A DNA stretch of 64,000 nt from Bigelowiella natans CCMP2755 (taxonomy: Eukaryota; Cercozoa; Chlorarachniophyceae): contig ADNK01001197.1 in assembly GCA_000320545.1 (NCBI GenBank), positions 1 through 64,000 of the forward strand, written 5' to 3'. The translations under genes were made by a program, and so were the position numbers. The notes under the pieces were generated by a model. It searched no databases, was not told where the DNA came from, and saw only the letters and a list, made by a program, of their open reading frames with translations. This document shows positions 25,101-36,873 of this stretch, piece after piece (the stretch's first letter is position 1; each line of letters starts with the position of its first letter).

Positions 25101-25827
25101 TAGGCCTTCGAAACCTAACTTTTCTGATAATATGGACTTCTGCTGAACATGCTTCCTTACACGTATGTGCGTGTTAGAGACAAATAGCACTCGCCCCCTT
25201 TTTTCTTCCTCCAACTACTTTCCACCACTATTTGTGTGCTAAGGCTAAAGTCAACCTGGTGAAACAGGCTCTGAAAGCTGCTACAGAATCAAAAGTAATC
25301 ACCAGAAGCAATAGTGATGAAGATGATGATGACGATGATGACGAGGATGATGACAATGATAATGATGGTTTATGTACGCTGGTCTCTCCACAAAGGTAAT
25401 CCGAGATATCGACGCTACGTTGCTTCTAGCACGTGAGTTCCATGTTGATATGGAGTCAAAAGAAGTCAAACAGGCTGTCAAAACCAAGGTCCTTCTCAGA
25501 CTCAAGCCGAAGCAAATGCGGATAAAGAAACAGCCTCCAACAAATGCTCTGGTATCATTTATGTATATCTTTATAAGCAAGCATGGATCATCATCTATGG
25601 CGTTCGAGGCCTTACTTGTGGCAGATACAACAGCATTAGCAGTAGCAATGGTGCTAGAGGGGGAGGGGGAAACAATGGCTAATGTCTCCTATTCTTCCTT
25701 CTCTCACTCTCTAGGTAGTGGAGGCTCTGTCGCGGCCTATGAATGTCATGTTGGAACAGAAGCGCGAAGAATTCTTCCAAAACGGGAAACATGTACAGTG
25801 TGTTGTCTGTAATGGTAAAGGCCGTCT

Positions 25828-25860
<33 letters not shown>

Positions 25861-26339
25861 GAAGGACTGCTCTTCTGAAAGGGAAGATAAGGAGGAGGAA
25901 AATGTCTATCACGACAACAGAAAGAAGGCAGAGGCTGGTTTTAGCAGTGATGGAGAACGTAAAAAGAACAACAGCAGCGGAATGGAGGAAAGAGGACAAG
26001 AGAAAGAGGAAGGAAAAAATCATGGTGATGATGATGGGAAGGAAAGAAAAGCTCCGAACAGGGGAGGGGAGGGCAGCAGCAGCAGCAGGGCGGAAATGGA
26101 AGAAAAGGAAGAAACTGTAAGCTGCTGGATATGCAAAGGATCTGGTTATTATTTAACTAAAGACACAAAGACACTAAACAACAACATCGGAACAGCATTA
26201 ATAGTATTATTATAATCACCGCTTCCTTATGACTGCTGCTGATATCATTATTGAAAAGGCAAAACGAGCGAGTGGCTCACGTCTTATCAGCAGAAAGGTC
26301 AGTTTCTGAGCCCACTACTACTGCTACACTACTTTTATC

Positions 26340-26370
<31 letters not shown>

Positions 26371-26820
26371 TTCTAAGAATTGCATAAAAGCATTCAAACT
26401 ACCGCTTTCCCCTGCCATCATGTTTCTTTGGTTATCTGGAATCGCATCAATCACTCCCCCACTACTACTATAACTTGTAATTGACGCTGATTCATTGTTG
26501 CTACTCTCTTCTTATCATCACCATTAGATTCAGAGCTGACATGCATAATATGCTTTGGGGATGCTCAATGGGGTTGGACTACTAGTAGTAGTAGTAGTAG
26601 TAGTAGTAGGAAAACAGCCACACACTTTGGCGCAGTAGCAAAGATTATGCGTGTCACAATTGTGGTACATCTTCTTCGATTGAGATTGATGATGGTGAGG
26701 GGCTGCTCCCCGTGAATGATGCATTTATTTTACACACCACCATACATCATCATGATCTGTGCGAGTGTCCTTTTGTATATGTGTCTGTTTTTTGGATATA
26801 TTATTAACCGTCAATATCCA

Positions 26821-26892
<72 letters not shown>

Positions 26893-27881
26893 TCATCCAA
26901 GGGATTTCCACAAGTTGCAGCCATTTCTTCTGCAAGGAATGCATCAGAATGTCCCTTGAGTCAATGTTGGAGCAGGTGATGCCAAACAGGAAAAAGAAGG
27001 AGGATGGAAGGAAGGGAGGGGGGGGGGGGAGAAGAGGGTCCATCAACTAAGTAGTCACTATGCTCCACTTCGATACTATTTTTCAGATCAGGGAATGTTG
27101 GAATTCAGCTTTCTTGTTCTATTCTTAACTTATCATGTGAAATTGAATATGGTTGGATATATGCTGTTGAATAACTTATAGGGCCAGTTTCCTGCATTTT
27201 GTCCAGGATGTAGAGCAGAGGGGTAATAATAGTGAGTGAGTGAGTCTACGCAAAAGAAAGGGACAATGATTAATTCTATTTGCTTATTCTTTAAGCATAG
27301 TAAGAAAATCCACCACCATCATCACTGGGGGGGAGGGGGGGGAGGGGGGGGGAACAGAAGCAGCAACATTAAATATCATCCAATAGCGCTTTGATGAATA
27401 CATACACATGAGAATTGAATTTTATTCTAGTTGATATTCTTTAGGATATCAGCTACAGAAGACAGTAAGGAGGAGCACGGAGGTAGGATGATAGCATCGT
27501 CATCTTTGCAAAGAAGAAGACAGCTTCGACGGAAAGGTTAGTGTTGATGGTGAGAAGTAGTAAGTCCCCTCGGATAGTACGCGGTTCATGCTGATTGATC
27601 GGCAAAGATCGCGTTGAATTGAATGTGGTTCGATGCGCCAGCCGCTCTGCTACCTGCATCACCCCACTGCCAACATGTTGCCAATTTACTATTTAGAGTA
27701 GATTTGCGTAGGACTGACATCTAGTGCCACCGACAATGAAGCTCCAAACATCTGCATCACTGACGTCCATCGCGTTTACAAGCCGTTGCTGTCATGGGTT
27801 TTTTGGTTCTTTTCTGGTGTGTGTGAAAGGGAGGATTGAGGACACAGCTCTAACTTTCTTGCAGCGTCGAGGGTACTACTG

Positions 27882-27912
<31 letters not shown>

Positions 27913-29432
27913 CACTACCACATGCGCAGTGGATTGCTTGCAGATTTCATACCACGTTGTAGTAGTAGTAGTACATCATCACCATAATGCAAATCGTTGT
28001 TGTCGTCATACAAACACCAGGGTGATAACAAAGGATTTGCAGTTCCGGTTTATGAAGCAGCAGCAGCAAAGCAACAAAATCAAAACGGAAAGAAAAGACG
28101 GAACCGAGGTGATAAACTCCTTTCTAATGGAGAAACTTCGGGTTGATTGAGCAGGGGCGGGGGAGTGTGCTGTCATCATCCACAGCAATTTAGGCAGCAG
28201 ATGTAGCAACAAAGCTTAACATTATGGGCGGTCATCTGTCCTTTACCCGTTTATTCAAATTCATTTCATAGAACTATTGGCATCGCCTCCCTTTCATCCT
28301 CCCGACTAACTACTCCTTCGTTTCATTATCATCGTCGTCGTCATCACCATCAAGGGTTTCTTCAAATGCCCTGCAAAATGCGGAAACTATCTCATCGCAG
28401 AGAAAGCAACTTATTCTACCCTCATAGAAGAAGGTGTCTCATTCACCACAGCAGATCACAAACATAATCTTCTCCTCCCCTCTTTCTCACATTCTTCAAC
28501 CATTTTGCCTCGGGCGTTTTCCTCCCTACTTCTAATTCCTTTGTTTGATCTAATCCAATCTACGGAAACCCTCATTGCAAGGTCCAAGCGGTCCAATGGC
28601 AGTTTCAAGATTGCACCCAGGAATGTGTCCTTGTGGAGCGGTTGTTTGCCTCAAGTGCAAAGTATTCGAAGCCCAATTCCATCACCATGATAGCGAACAT
28701 CGTCGTCGAGGCGCTATCTTAATCCGATTAAAACAAAAAACCGTCACTAAATGAAATATGCTGTCTTCATCAGGAAAGACTTGACCCTGAAATTGCCGAA
28801 TTCCATGTCTGTGGACGTCAACATAGGGTCTCTCAGACTCCCTAAAGAAGAATCACTTGCGCTTAACGATGAGCTATAATTAATACTAAACAGTAATAGT
28901 AATAATAATGATCGTGCGCGCTATCACTGGGAAAACTTCGTGCATGGTGCGGGTTGTGATCGTTAATTACCGCACTAATTCATTGCAATGCGAAGGGGCT
29001 GGTTATGGATGAAGCCACCAGGAAAGAGTTAGAGAAAAGCGGCAAACAGTGTCCAAATTGTGGAAAGTGGATTCAGAAGGTACTATTTTGTACGGCGCAT
29101 TTCTGCAACCTGTTGCATTCTAAATCTGCTTATTTTGGTTCTCAGAGCGGGGGATGCAGTGTTATGATGTGCGGAACTTCAGCCCATGGCAAATTAGAGG
29201 ATGCGATGCGAAATGGAGGATGTGGCTTGCAATTCGATTGGAATACTCTCAAGCCTATAAGCTCATTCTACTATGGCATCAATGGAGAACGAAAAACAGG
29301 TATACTGACGTACGCATTACAAGCATTTTCCAATATGATTTGGATGTTACATTGTTATCGAAAACAGGGATTCCAAGTGCTGATGAGCGACGTCAGGTAT
29401 TAAGAATGATTCTCAGCAACGTTGATGCTTAG
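22180..29432 (+). CDS. RBR-type E3 ubiquitin ligase with helical repeats
   Basis: Twenty or more small exons. Phase-consistent ones include 22180-22348, 22428-22914, 23012-23310, 23443-23606, 23772-23909, 24074-24176, 24283-24504, 24611-24676, 24872-24906, 25244-25294 and 25396-25551, and one from 25715. The N-terminal half carries repeated helical units (e.g. ALEFGVHPESKE, LLAREFHVDMESKE). Next come two DnaJ-like CxxCxGxG knuckles (CVVCNGKG near 25800, CWICKGSG near 26120) separated by an Ala- and acid-rich linker. RING1 follows: CIICFGD near 26550, CSHFFCKEC near 26918, FCPGC near 27200. The in-between-RING region has FFKCPAKCGNYL (28355) and MCPCGAVVCLKC (28625). RING2 is CPNCGKWIQK (29050) then GGCSVMMCG (29151), whose GGC Cys fits the catalytic thioester position. 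Exons near 28690-28990 are unresolved. The last intron (29300-29367) gives the stop at 29430; without it the frame stops at 29401. Confidence 0.75.
26824..26880. repeat. Compound (AC)n(AT)n microsatellite
   Basis: About 16 AC units pass directly into about 13 AT units. It sits in the RBR-gene intron just before the RING1 exon that begins near 26900. Confidence 0.95.
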
Positions 29433-30328
29433 GAAAATGTACAAAAGTGTAATAGAGTGAGGTTACGTGTGTGTAGAAATTTGAATCCATGATTCTGAAA
29501 AAGATGGTTTCAAAGCGCCTACTGCCTGATTAGAGCTAGGCGGCATCGAGTTATTGACTTGTCAAAACCTTTTGACAGCCCCTGCATGACTGTGGCAATG
29601 CATGCATCGCCCCCCCCATCAGGCCAATGCGCAGAGACAGCTGTGTTTTTGTGCCACGCTAGCACGCAAATGAATCGAAACGCAGCACGCCTTCACATCA
29701 CCGGCTCGAGTGTCTTCATCAAGCTGCTGCATGCCATGCAATCACATACACACTCTAGTCATGCGCTGCATCAAGCAAAGAGCCAATCTAGAAATCCACA
29801 GCAGCGCAGTTACAGTCTGAGTTAGTGACTGTACTAACATGCATTTCTACTGCTGATTGGTCACCTTTCGAATGCACCGGAATTTGCACGCATTATCAAT
29901 CTCTTTCTAGCTTGTAGATGCGATGGGCACTTGCTTATGCTAGTCACCTTGCATGTGAAACAATCTAGCAATGCAGAGAATTCATCTGAACATTGCTAAT
30001 GATTGGAGTAGAAGCTGTCGATTGCGTGCAGACGAACATGGCTCTGTATGCAACAAACTTCATTGCTTCATCGTGTCATTTGAAAAGGGCACTTTTGCCA
30101 CAGCAATAGATGTTCTAATCGTTCTCTGCAGAGCAATGATGCTCGTGTGCAACAGAATATGTAGCAGCCAGCCGTTACTACGCCAATAATACGTAGCTAC
30201 GTGCACTGCATAGGTGCATGTCTGGATGCATGTAGATGTGGACGCTCGAGTCAGACTCTAGAGCCTCTGTTTTTAAGAATTACATCACGAGAAAAGTACT
30301 CATATGGTATGATCGCACATAATCGCCA
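29433..30328. other. Convergent gap B: CTAG/GCATGC-type DNA
   Basis: The gap lies between the stops of the RBR ligase and the CAAX protease. By hand I count about 8 CTAG sites in 896 bp (about 3.5 expected), the weakest of the four convergent gaps, together with frequent CATGCA/GCATGC words (for example 29598-29606, 29729-29738). There is no microsatellite and no protein-like ORF; short open frames here show no family resemblance. Confidence 0.75.
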
Positions 30329-33300
30329 TCATGCTGCTTTCTTTCCTGCTGCATCAATAGCTGCAAGCCGTTGAACCAATGGTGGGTGGCTGCGATGAGA
30401 AAATTTCAACTTAAAATCAATTCCCATCGGAATCATCAACAACATCAAAACCATTCTCATCATCCAATATGATATGAATGCTACCTGTGGTGATATGCAC
30501 TGTACATCCAGTCAGGTACCATCGTTCCCAAGTTTTCTTCTTGAAGCTGTAAGTACGTGAAGACATCATGTTCATTTTCACCCAGAAAAATGGCTGCGAC
30601 ACCGAATGCAAATCGCTTCTTACCTTAATCAGACCGGAACGCAAGAAAGGTGCATAGCCCAGATTCACTGCGAATTCTGATTTTTGAAGAAGACACAGGA
30701 GGGGGGGAGAGTAATGATGGAGGAGATGATCATGGATACCTGCAATAAGAACGCTGCTGGTAAGAGTATTATAATTACCATCTGCTTCAAATTCGCACTT
30801 TCTACTCCACATTGTCATCAGCAATCCAATCACATGGGCGATCTACAACAATACAGGCTGCGTGAAAAATCAAGCTCCAACCAAAATCATAAAGCACTCT
30901 TATGTTCTCTCACCGGTGAATAGATATAGAAGAAGAGAATAAGGCCAATAATCGTGGCATTTTTCTTTTCTTTGAAACTGAAGCATTAGGCAGATGTGGT
31001 TATCAATATTTGTAAAAAACAACAAAAACAAAATACAATAAAACAAAATAGTACTAAACACCCGAATGATTCGTAAAGCTCTTGGTTTCCGATGAAACGA
31101 GAGAACAGCCATAACATAGCCTGCCCAAGGTGTTTTGTTAGACTGCGCATATGAATAGTTTCGAGCTGCTGTTTTTATCATCATTATTATTATCATTACT
31201 ACTACTACCAGCATCTGTGCGGCCCCTATAAACATATTCTTCAGAGTGTGGCTTAGCTTCCAGTGCCCTAACTCATGAGCCAGTACCTTGTAGTAGCAGC
31301 AGCAGTAGCAGCAGCAGGTCATCAAAACCACGGCAGCAAACACACCGTTCAACCGCATCATCATTTGCACATCCGTGATAGGTAGGCTGAATGATTAAGT
31401 ATTGCGTATTATTATCATCACCGCGACTATTTCTGGTTCCGTGTTTTGTCTGATAAGGGTATCGTAGAGCACGATTCTCTTGTTGTTGCAGAACCCGTAC
31501 ATGTAGGCATTGCTGTGGCTGGATCGTTTCGATCTTAACAAAGAAAGGAAGGCAACTTAAACAACGTGACATTGTTAAAACGCTGCCACCGGTTTCAGCA
31601 TCTCACCCGTCTATCTGGTATAACTCCTTGAGGGGGAAATCAATGTCCTTCTTCGATGCCAACTCCTGGAATAGAACAACCACCGTGTTATCAAATGGAT
31701 ATCAGCTGGCTATCACGGTGAGGGTATCAACACTTACTTCTATTGCTTTCTTCAGATTGCTCTCCGGCAAGGTCTCGACCTTGAGTACAACCTCTCGTAA
31801 ATTCATTCAATGTTGGAAAACTCAATGAAACGAACTGACCTTGTTGAAGCACGGTTGGATATAGTTTGGATATATGTACATCATGATGAACTGGAATGCC
31901 ATCAAAAATGCCCAAACATAGAGATAAAACCTGAAAGTATGGTTAGCTGTTAGTTAAACTATAATTCCATGCATGTGTGAGTCTGAATAATCAGTGTATG
32001 TATTCTGTGTTTCTTCAATGTAATCTACACTACAAACGTAACATTTTTGTCTCTAAGGATTTAATACCGCTCGCCTCCCCAATTAATAAGAGTTATCAGA
32101 ATGCACAACAAAGGGGCTCCGATGATGCAGGTGAGGATAATTTCCTTCCCTGCCAAAAAATCGATAATCGTTCATAAATTGCCACGAGTTTCAACATAAT
32201 CACTATCATGTGGTATACTACCCATATCCGTGAAGTAAAGACCTGATGATCGCATGTATAAATGTTATCGTCTTAACAAAGGTGAAAAGCTGTGCAAATA
32301 CCAAGAGTCATTTCTTCTGATTTGAATCCGTGCCGCTCCTCTAGGACGAAAGTGGAGTACAGAGAGAAAGGCAGTCTCACGATCTATTACGATCAAGCCC
32401 ATTAGAGTAAATGATTGATTTCCGCGTCATAAGCATCATTGTCGATACTTTCTTTTATTGTTGAAATTACCTTGGACGCCATTGTGAGAATGCCTTGGAA
32501 AGCTAGTGAGCGCAACAGCTCCGAATCTTCGCTAATCCCAAACCTGCACATGGTGACGGGAAAAGTGGGTGTAGCCCTCCCAGCAAACACCTCATTTGAC
32601 GTAAAATCTGACTAGTACCAGTTAGGGATTCCTTCCCATAGAAAAGGGTAGACGAAGAGGACAATCGATAAAGTACTTTCGATTTCAAAAAAGAGCGTGG
32701 ACACTAGTTTGAACCTCATCTGGCGAAACAACAACAGATGAGATGGTGAGACAGAACATCTATTCAAAGCTTAGATGGTGTATGCTCCGATACTTTGTCT
32801 GCGTTGTAGTCTTGCGAGCGGAGAAAATTTTTCTCTGAAATCAGGCTCTGAAGGTCCTTCGGTCTCTTCTCCACGAAGTAAAGATTGTACTTGGAACATG
32901 AAGCAGAGTATGTATCATGTTAGCACATCTGATATGCTTTACTTTCAATCGAATACCTGTCTAATGTCAAGGTAGCTTTCAAAAGCGCACACCGCAATGG
33001 AGAAGAGCAAGGTTGCCTGTATTATTCATAAGAAAGCCCTCGCAGTAAATTTTTACAAACGCCACATTCACGCATTTCGTACAGGTGACAACTGTGGCAT
33101 CATACCGTGAGATACGGAAACGAATCCATTGCCACGACGGATAAGAACTTTGGACGACGGTTTGGGCTGTGCTATGGTGTGGTGTGGCGTGGTGTGGTGT
33201 GGTGTTGCAGTTTGGCGCGCAGGTTGTGAGCGTCTCCCTTCCTTCGACAAATGATCTCTTATGAACAAATCGACTCGACCAACGAGATCTTACGAGTGGT

Positions 33301-33494
33301 AAAAACACACTGCGTTTGTGGAAATTGGCCTTCATTCTTTTGAGTTTCTGTCCTTTGGGCATTGTCGTAGGTTCCTTTTTGGAAGTCCTTTCGTTCGGAA
33401 GAACGATTGTAGGTCGAGCCCCCCCCGCTAGGACGTGTGAATGGGCGCTCATTAGGGTTACTGCTTCATCGTCGGGGCTTTCTTGGTCATCCAT
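30329..33494 (-). CDS. STE24: STE24/ZMPSTE24-type CAAX prenyl protease
   Basis: A multi-exon zinc metalloprotease of the ER/nuclear membrane that removes the -AAX tripeptide from prenylated proteins. In order the exons give the N-terminal helix ([13 protein letters not shown], near 33020), [13 protein letters not shown] (near 32880), [12 protein letters not shown] (near 32640), [17 protein letters not shown] (near 32350), [20 protein letters not shown] (near 31860), [19 protein letters not shown] (near 31520) and the zinc motif HELGH within [17 protein letters not shown] (near 31270). [16 protein letters not shown] (near 31090), the third ligand region [17 protein letters not shown] (near 30760-30660) and [19 protein letters not shown] to TGA at 30331-30329 follow. 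All diagnostic Ste24 motifs are present. ATG 33494 adds a basic 67-residue leader (exon 33494-33294) before exon 33147-33106; an alternative start is MDSFPYLT in that second exon, which would match other family members better. A TGTGG-type minisatellite lies in intron 1. Confidence 0.9.
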
Positions 33495-33628
33495 TCTCCA
33501 GACTCATGTTTCCAGAATCATATGTTTACATAGTATGCATCATGCGCTGGCATTAGGAAAATTCTAGAAATAGAGAAATCTACATTTTGAAGAAGCTGTG
33601 AGAAGACCCTGCAAGTTAATCATTTAGA
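33495..33628. promoter_or_regulatory. 134-bp head-to-head gap, probable bidirectional promoter
   Basis: The ATG of the CAAX protease (minus) and the ATG of the small basic protein (plus) are only 134 bp apart, so any promoters and both 5' leaders must share this DNA or overlap the genes. No named motif is visible. If the protease starts instead in its second exon, the gap is about 500 bp. Confidence 0.5.
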
Positions 33629-34096
33629 ATGCCTGTTTGTACACGACAACGAGCACGACTTCAGTTGACTAAGATGACCACTGGAAAACAACGACAAAAC
33701 AAGATAGATATGAAGAACGGAGAAAGAACTGCCTCGCGAAAGGAGGATGTTGAAGGCCATGAACCTGATCTCGCGCGTGGTACAAAATACGATGCTTTAG
33801 AATGCACAGTGAAACAGGATTTTAAGCAGCAGAAATGTGTGCGCTGGAAAGACTTAGAGAGCCGAGAATCATCAAACAGAAGTATAAGGAAGTGGCAAAA
33901 CTACTACTATCCTCAAAAAGATACAGTAAAGTTGTTTTCTCCTCGGAAACGGATTCAAGGACCTAAAAGGCCATTATCAGACGCAAGCACATTAAAATCT
34001 GTGTTCTCCCCAACAATACGAAGAAATAAAAGATCACATTCCTATTATGTATCCCCACGGAAGAAAGTGCGCAGGGAACAAATGAACAAAATATAA
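33629..34096 (+). CDS. Small basic protein with SP-R/K motifs, function unknown
   Basis: A single-exon frame of 155 codons that I do not recognise. It is Lys/Arg-rich and lacks membrane segments. Three proline-directed sites occur in the C-terminal half: FSPRKR, FSPTIRR and VSPRKK, each next to basic clusters that would serve as nuclear localisation signals. KCVRW near residue 72 fits the PP1-docking consensus [RK]-x-[VI]-x-[FW]. This combination suggests a nuclear, cell-cycle-regulated PP1-binding protein, but that is inference from short motifs. It is the only intronless gene recognised here. The ATG at 33629 is the first in frame. It might be a non-coding open frame, though its isolation between two clear genes and the alternating layout argue for a gene. 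Confidence 0.6.
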   Translation: MPVCTRQRARLQLTKMTTGKQRQNKIDMKNGERTASRKEDVEGHEPDLARGTKYDALECTVKQDFKQQKCVRWKDLESRESSNRSIRKWQNYYYPQKDTVKLFSPRKRIQGPKRPLSDASTLKSVFSPTIRRNKRSHSYYVSPRKKVRREQMNKI

Positions 34097-35137
34097 TGAA
34101 ATACACTTGAACTGAAAGGCAGCGAAAGAAGAAAGCATTCGTTACCCACCGAGAAGGTCATGCATGACGAGATTGTGTGAGTAGACACAGAGGTTCAAAA
34201 AGAACTTAGCATTACAAGTTCAGGTACTCAACAATGCGCATCAGCAGCGTGTAGTCACGCGTTCAGTGCATTTAGGGACACGAAATGCTAGAGTGCATGC
34301 AGATGCGTTACTAGACTGGGAATGGGATCATGACACCAGTGATGCAGGCGACCGCACGCCGCAGCGCCGTTCGTGGCGGCGCAACGTGCAACACATTACA
34401 CACAACCATCTAGCTAGATGGCACTGCTAGACTGGAACGTGCGCTGCAATAATGCACATGAAATTGGCGTTGTCGTTGCTGCGTCGCCGCAACAGTTTAG
34501 TGTTCTAGAGTTGCATATGGCGACCACTACGTCTAGACGTGCGCGTCACCAAGTGGAAAGACCTTCCAGGTCTAGAGGTCTGCGGGTGGCAGATGGTCTA
34601 GTGGTGCTGCCAGTCTAGCAGTGCCAAATACGCTATGCACCTAGCTAACGAGTACGTAACAATGTAGCATGCGCGTCATATCATGCATGGCTAGGCTATG
34701 TACGCAGTCACATGAACACTTTCCGTGCTAGCTAGTTAATGGTCAAGATGTAAATATGTACGTAAACACAACGATGATGTGTGAGAGCGCACAGCTAGAC
34801 AGCGCATGCTGACATGCTCTAGTGTATGTGTGCCTGCTAACTAGCTAGCTAGCTATCTCTGTGCTAGTATGGTGAAAACCTGTACGTTCGCTGTCGACGC
34901 CACGCACGCCAGCTAGCCAGCGCTATAGCGCAGCGCCACCGAACATTCTTATTCGGCACACATTTACAATTATAAGCATTTGTACCTCTGTAGATATGTC
35001 ACATCCTGGCACAGACTAGGCAGAATTTTGCAACCGGAGGCAGAGGTGGTGGCCATGTCTAGACGTACCTAGGTACGTCTAAACGCGCATTGCAGGCATA
35101 TTTTACAAATTATGAATTTCTAATGATTTTATAAATT
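34097..35137. other. Convergent gap C: CTAG-rich palindromic DNA
   Basis: The gap lies between the stops of the small basic protein and the channel-like gene. By hand I count about 24 CTAG sites in 1,041 bp (about 4 expected), including CTAGCTAGCTAG at about 34843-34854, CGTCTAGACG near 34530 and a nested palindrome around ACCTAGGT at 35066-35077. The 14-mer GCACAGCTAGACAG is shared with gap A. No gene or microsatellite is seen. Confidence 0.85.
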
Positions 35138-36842
35138 TTAAAATTTGCGCGGCTTCTCAACCGTCGCTTTTGAATGTACCTCCTGTAAAGGAGCATGCAA
35201 ACGCTGGAATTTGTACAATGGTCGAAGAAACCACAAGGTTCCGAGAACTACCAGGATGATATATACTATCGCGGACCATTTATCAAATTCATCAAGTTCT
35301 GATTCGGTAAGTGTGCCGCTATGCCGAGGGAAAAACAAAAAAACAGAGACAAAATGAAGTGGAAAAATTCAGCGATCCATGAATAAAATACTTGTGTTTG
35401 CATTTTAAAATTGAATTAAGATTACTCTTTCATAAATTGATAGACCAGTCCATTTTGGCCCCAAGCTGCGAACACAAGAGCGAAGCACCAGGTGAACCTG
35501 AAACGATAGAATAGTTTACACCACAACAACTGATTTCTTTGCAAAAGTAAAAGAAACATAGTGCAAGAAAAGTAAAAGAAACATAGTGCAAGGGCTGATT
35601 TTGACCATATGTCGATCCTCATCACGTAAGGCACTCTAGGTAACATCTGCACCGCAATGAAGTACAGAGCTATCTCGGACAACACAATTGTTCCAGACAC
35701 AGAGAATCGGTCTGCAACTTCCTCAGCCGCCACCTACCATATCGAAATTAAACAACGGTGGGCGATGACACACACGCCCCAGTTATTTGAGTATTACGAT
35801 GTTTCGAAAGTGAAGTGGCTACTCTTTTTCATGGCTGCTTTTGTTAGAATAGCAGCAGCAAAAGGGAAGCATCACCTGGAACGTCGAAAGTGCCATGAAA
35901 GACAACAATAACTGCGGCATCACAAGCCGCATGATATAGTACCTAGTGGGGGTTGTGAAGATATAGAGGTACTACTACAAAACTGCTTGTGTATTTCTAG
36001 CAGTAGTAGTAGTTGTTGTAGTAGTAGTAGTAGTAATGGCTAGCAAGCTTCCTACCCACACGTTAGATGATATATTGAAACACTACTACTAATACAACAA
36101 CTACTTCTACTACTACTGCCACGACTACCATGGATTTCGAGCCAGCGTGAGCCTTATTACAACTTCCGGATAACTTGAAATAAGTAGAAAAAAATATAAC
36201 AACGAAAAACGTTAGTCCGCCTTCAAGTCTTTAAGTCAAACCCGTCAAGCATGATGTTTTCAGTTTTCGAATTCTGTTGGTGGCGCTGCGGATTGGGAAG
36301 GAAGCATAGCTGCTTCTATTTCATATAAAAGAAAGTGATAGTGGTGCCATGAATGGTTAGGGCTCACATACGGGTCGGAAGAATCGTCGTAGCATGTGAA
36401 ATACTGGTACTTGTGCTCTCGAACGATAATGCGATGATCGACAAGCGCATACCTGTGCATAATCGGTAAATAACGGGATAGCGCATTAGAAATTATTAGC
36501 ATTAAACACATAGCACGTCTCTTTCCCCTTCCTTGAATATTAAATGAATGTCTACTCGTTGAGCTGACGAATCTTCGAGTCTATCTCCATCTCGCCTAAG
36601 GAGCGAAGGGGAAGCAGAAGAGGAGATAAGGAGGAGGAAAAAGATGAGGAAGAAAGCTTAATTGCTTTATGTTTTGTCCGTTTTTGAGACTTCCACAGCT
36701 TTTTTTAAATGCAAGTTTTAATGCTCATTTGATGTCATCAAATGAATCACAATCACCATTCACGTCACGAAACAGCATAAGGCAGCACAGCGCATGCCAC
36801 GTATGGAAGTATGTACACAGTACGACACAACTACAATGATTG

Positions 36843-36873
<31 letters not shown>

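Noticed and set aside
27580-27660. tRNA-like stretch with GGTTCGA
   Set aside because: No acceptor stem or anticodon arm can be paired; it lies in an intron of the RBR gene.
33175-33206. TGTGG-type repeats that look telomere-like
   Set aside because: Only about six imperfect units, inside intron 1 of the CAAX protease; an interstitial minisatellite is the simpler reading.
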